A stretch of 64,000 nucleotides of DNA. Source: Agromyces sp. H17E-10 (lineage in GTDB: Bacteria; Actinomycetota; Actinomycetes; Actinomycetales; Microbacteriaceae). Below are positions 63,661 through 64,000 of the stretch, in pieces. The notes below the pieces were generated by a model that was not told the DNA's origin, searched no databases, and saw only the letters and a list, made by a program, of their open reading frames with translations. The translations under genes were made by a program, and so were the position numbers. Position 1 is the first letter of the stretch. Each line of letters begins with the position of its first letter. The DNA is taken from NCBI RefSeq assembly GCF_022919715.1, contig NZ_CP095042.1, positions 3,410,001 through 3,474,000 on the forward strand, in the 5' to 3' direction.

Positions 63661-63666
63661 GATCGC

Positions 63667-64000
63667 ATGCACAACCGGTTGCGCGCCGAACGCGCCCGCG
63701 GCGATCTCGACGTGCTCTCGCGCGCCGGGCTCGATCTCGACGACTTCATCGCCGAGGCGACCGAGACCGTCGGGCGGGCCACGCCGTGGGTCGGGGCCTG
63801 CGTCGGCACGCACGATCCGTCGACCATGATGCTCACGAGCGCCCGCAAGTACGGCTCGCTCGTCGCGAACAACGAGCACGACAGGCTCTTCGGCCTGCTC
63901 GAGTACGGCGCGGAGGAGCCGAGCTCGTTCCGCGCACTCGCGCGGTCGGAGTCGCGGGCGATCGGCATGCACGCATCCGACGACCTCGACGTCGAGCGGT
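63667..64000 (+). CDS. LuxR-type regulator, N-terminal part (runs past window end)
   Basis: 111 residues are visible, open to the last base. The N-terminus HNRLRAERARGDLDVLSRAG followed by a GAF-like domain with VGACVGTHDPSTMMLTSARK, NNEHDRLFGLLEYGAEEP and SFRALA is that of actinobacterial helix-turn-helix proteins of the LuxR C-terminal class, whose DNA-binding domain lies at the far end and is not in the window. The regulator assignment thus rests on the N-terminal pattern. It is divergent from the RidA-FAD gene and shares the ATCCCAG array. Confidence 0.6.
   Translation, partial: MHNRLRAERARGDLDVLSRAGLDLDDFIAEATETVGRATPWVGACVGTHDPSTMMLTSARKYGSLVANNEHDRLFGLLEYGAEEPSSFRALARSESRAIGMHASDDLDVER

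Overview
The window is about 70% G+C with strongly G/C-ending codons, dense gene packing and no phage, insertion sequence or CRISPR array. Gene content and order (AdnB-AdnA-NudC-UvrD-like, zinc metalloprotease, PDZ/Lon-like protease, UPF0182) match a conserved actinobacterial chromosome block. The G+C content, the holin/DUF3618 trio, DUF3039 and a GGTGGTCGAG-type interspersed repeat point to Microbacteriaceae (an Agromyces-like organism is my guess; no ribosomal marker is present to prove it).

Layout. 1-16.9 kb: DNA repair and proteostasis core: the end of adnB, adnA, a degenerate aminoglycoside-phosphotransferase-like protein on the other strand, nudC, a short UvrD helicase, an orphan TOMM/ThiF-like protein, a zincin-type protein, a PDZ-Lon protease, UPF0182 and a methyltransferase. 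16.9-22 kb: secreted GH18 chitinase, initiator tRNA, CorA-type transporter, and a three-gene membrane-stress-like operon. 22-29 kb: secreted HExxH metalloprotease, DfsB-like protein, nitrilase-family amidohydrolase, aminotransferase, membrane-anchored HtrA protease. 29-35 kb and 46.7-49.8 kb: two halves of what looks like a cell-wall glycopolymer (teichoic-acid-like) system: two GT2 enzymes, a CDP-alcohol phosphatidyltransferase, a TagF-like transferase, then a TagGH-like exporter and a LicC-like cytidylyltransferase. Between them lie a 10-kb gene for a Sec-exported RTX calcium-binding protein (3342 aa) and thrC. 50-53.4 kb: ABC ATPase with a 360-residue low-complexity N-terminus plus its permease. 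53.5-59.2 kb: DUF3039, nicotinate phosphoribosyltransferase, EamA exporter divergent from a LysR regulator, then murI-rph-rdgB. 59.2-64 kb: lipoprotein hydrolase, CDF cation exporter, a secreted protein of unknown function, and a RidA-like/FAD-oxidoreductase reading frame divergent from a LuxR-type regulator that runs off the window.

A recurrent signal across the window is a TANNNT box (TACGCT, TAGGCT, TAAGCT, TACGAT and similar) ending 6-8 nt before the start codon on both strands. It implies many leaderless mRNAs and was used here to settle several starts. Convergent genes often end in near-perfect hairpins, several built on the same GGATGCC/GGCATCC stem. The most interesting items are the giant RTX protein and its modular spurs, the ATCCCAG operator array at the right edge with the RidA-FAD fusion, the catalytically dead kinase fold inside the AdnAB-NudC block, and the long antisense overlap of uvrD2 with the TOMM-like gene.
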